From assembly GCA_021157555.1 (NCBI GenBank), contig JAGGWL010000146.1:1-5776 (forward strand): 5,776 nt of DNA, given 5' to 3'. A program made the translations under genes and the position numbers. The notes beneath the pieces were generated by a model, which had not been told where the DNA came from, did not search any database, and saw nothing but the letters and a program-made list of their open reading frames with translations. Source of the DNA: Deltaproteobacteria bacterium (GTDB lineage Bacteria; Desulfobacterota; Desulfobacteria; Desulfobacterales; BuS5). Shown here piece by piece: positions 5,740 to 5,776 of this stretch; the stretch's first letter is position 1, and each line of letters begins with the position of its first letter.

Positions 5740-5768
5740 TTATACAACGGAAAACTGTCTTAACAAAT

Positions 5769-5773
5769 GGAGG
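5769..5773 (+). promoter_or_regulatory. Ribosome binding site of the next gene, beyond the window
   Basis: A perfect GGAGG followed by ATA at the window edge puts a start codon at about 5777-5782, just outside. A minor pilin gene (tadE/tadF/tadG) would be the usual expectation after tadD, but nothing of it is visible here. Confidence 0.45.
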
Positions 5774-5776
5774 ATA

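Larger units (their letters stand above)
5584..5776. other. Non-coding, inverted-repeat-rich intergenic segment
   Basis: About 190 bases with no convincing gene on either strand. It is more GC-rich and far richer in inverted repeats than the operon: a GGTCGACC palindrome (5620-5627), a long-range CCAAGTC/GACTTGG pair, a hairpin at 5641-5658, a perfect nine-base stem at 5695-5714 and a small stem at 5727-5739. It separates the small lipoprotein gene from the next gene, whose ribosome site closes the window. None of the stems is followed by a clear T-run, so I do not call a terminator. Confidence 0.6.

Noticed and set aside
5584..5776. tRNA gene or CRISPR array in the 3' intergenic region
   Set aside because: No cloverleaf landmarks or CCA end are visible, and the stems are different sequences rather than regularly spaced direct repeats.

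Overview
The window is most of a Tad (tight adherence, Flp or type IVb pilus) assembly operon, read entirely on the + strand. The order is Flp prepilin, a hybrid gene (start of the prepilin peptidase TadV/CpaA joined to the ATPase part of TadZ/CpaE), tadA/cpaF, tadB, tadC, a TPR lipoprotein (tadD), and a small lipoprotein. The host cannot be named with certainty. Lipid-modified TadD, a small Tad-linked lipoprotein, a moderate-to-low GC content and the Flp-CpaA-CpaE-CpaF-TadB-TadC-TadD order suggest a Gram-negative bacterium. A Desulfobacterota-type (former deltaproteobacterial) genome is my best guess, as inference only.

Layout: bases 1-94 hold a possible C-terminal tail of an upstream gene (stop at 68-70) and the flp ribosome binding site. 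Bases 95-310 hold flp, which appears frameshifted in its second half. Bases 317-1288 hold the TadV-TadZ hybrid. Bases 1288-5309 hold intact tadA, tadB, tadC and tadD, packed with overlaps of 1-4 bases or gaps of 3-18 bases, so almost certainly one transcript. Bases 5320-5583 encode a small lipoprotein. Bases 5584-5776 are non-coding, rich in inverted repeats, and end in a strong Shine-Dalgarno sequence for a gene starting just beyond the window.

How the parts work together, from family knowledge: Flp is the pilin subunit; TadV removes its leader; TadA powers assembly with the inner-membrane platform TadB/TadC; TadZ localises the machine at the pole; TadD is a TPR lipoprotein that helps outer-membrane steps. 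Absent here are the catalytic half of TadV, RcpC/CpaB, the secretin RcpA/CpaC, the N-terminal part of TadZ and the minor pilins TadE/F/G. The first three would normally lie between tadV and tadZ, exactly where the hybrid junction falls, so an internal deletion (or an assembly join) is the simplest reading.

I see no convincing evidence of an entirely new system. The items most worth checking are the flp frameshift at a T-run that also fits a -1 slippery heptamer, the TadV/TadZ junction at a GGGC repeat, and the hairpin-rich 3' intergenic segment that looks like a dispersed repeat.
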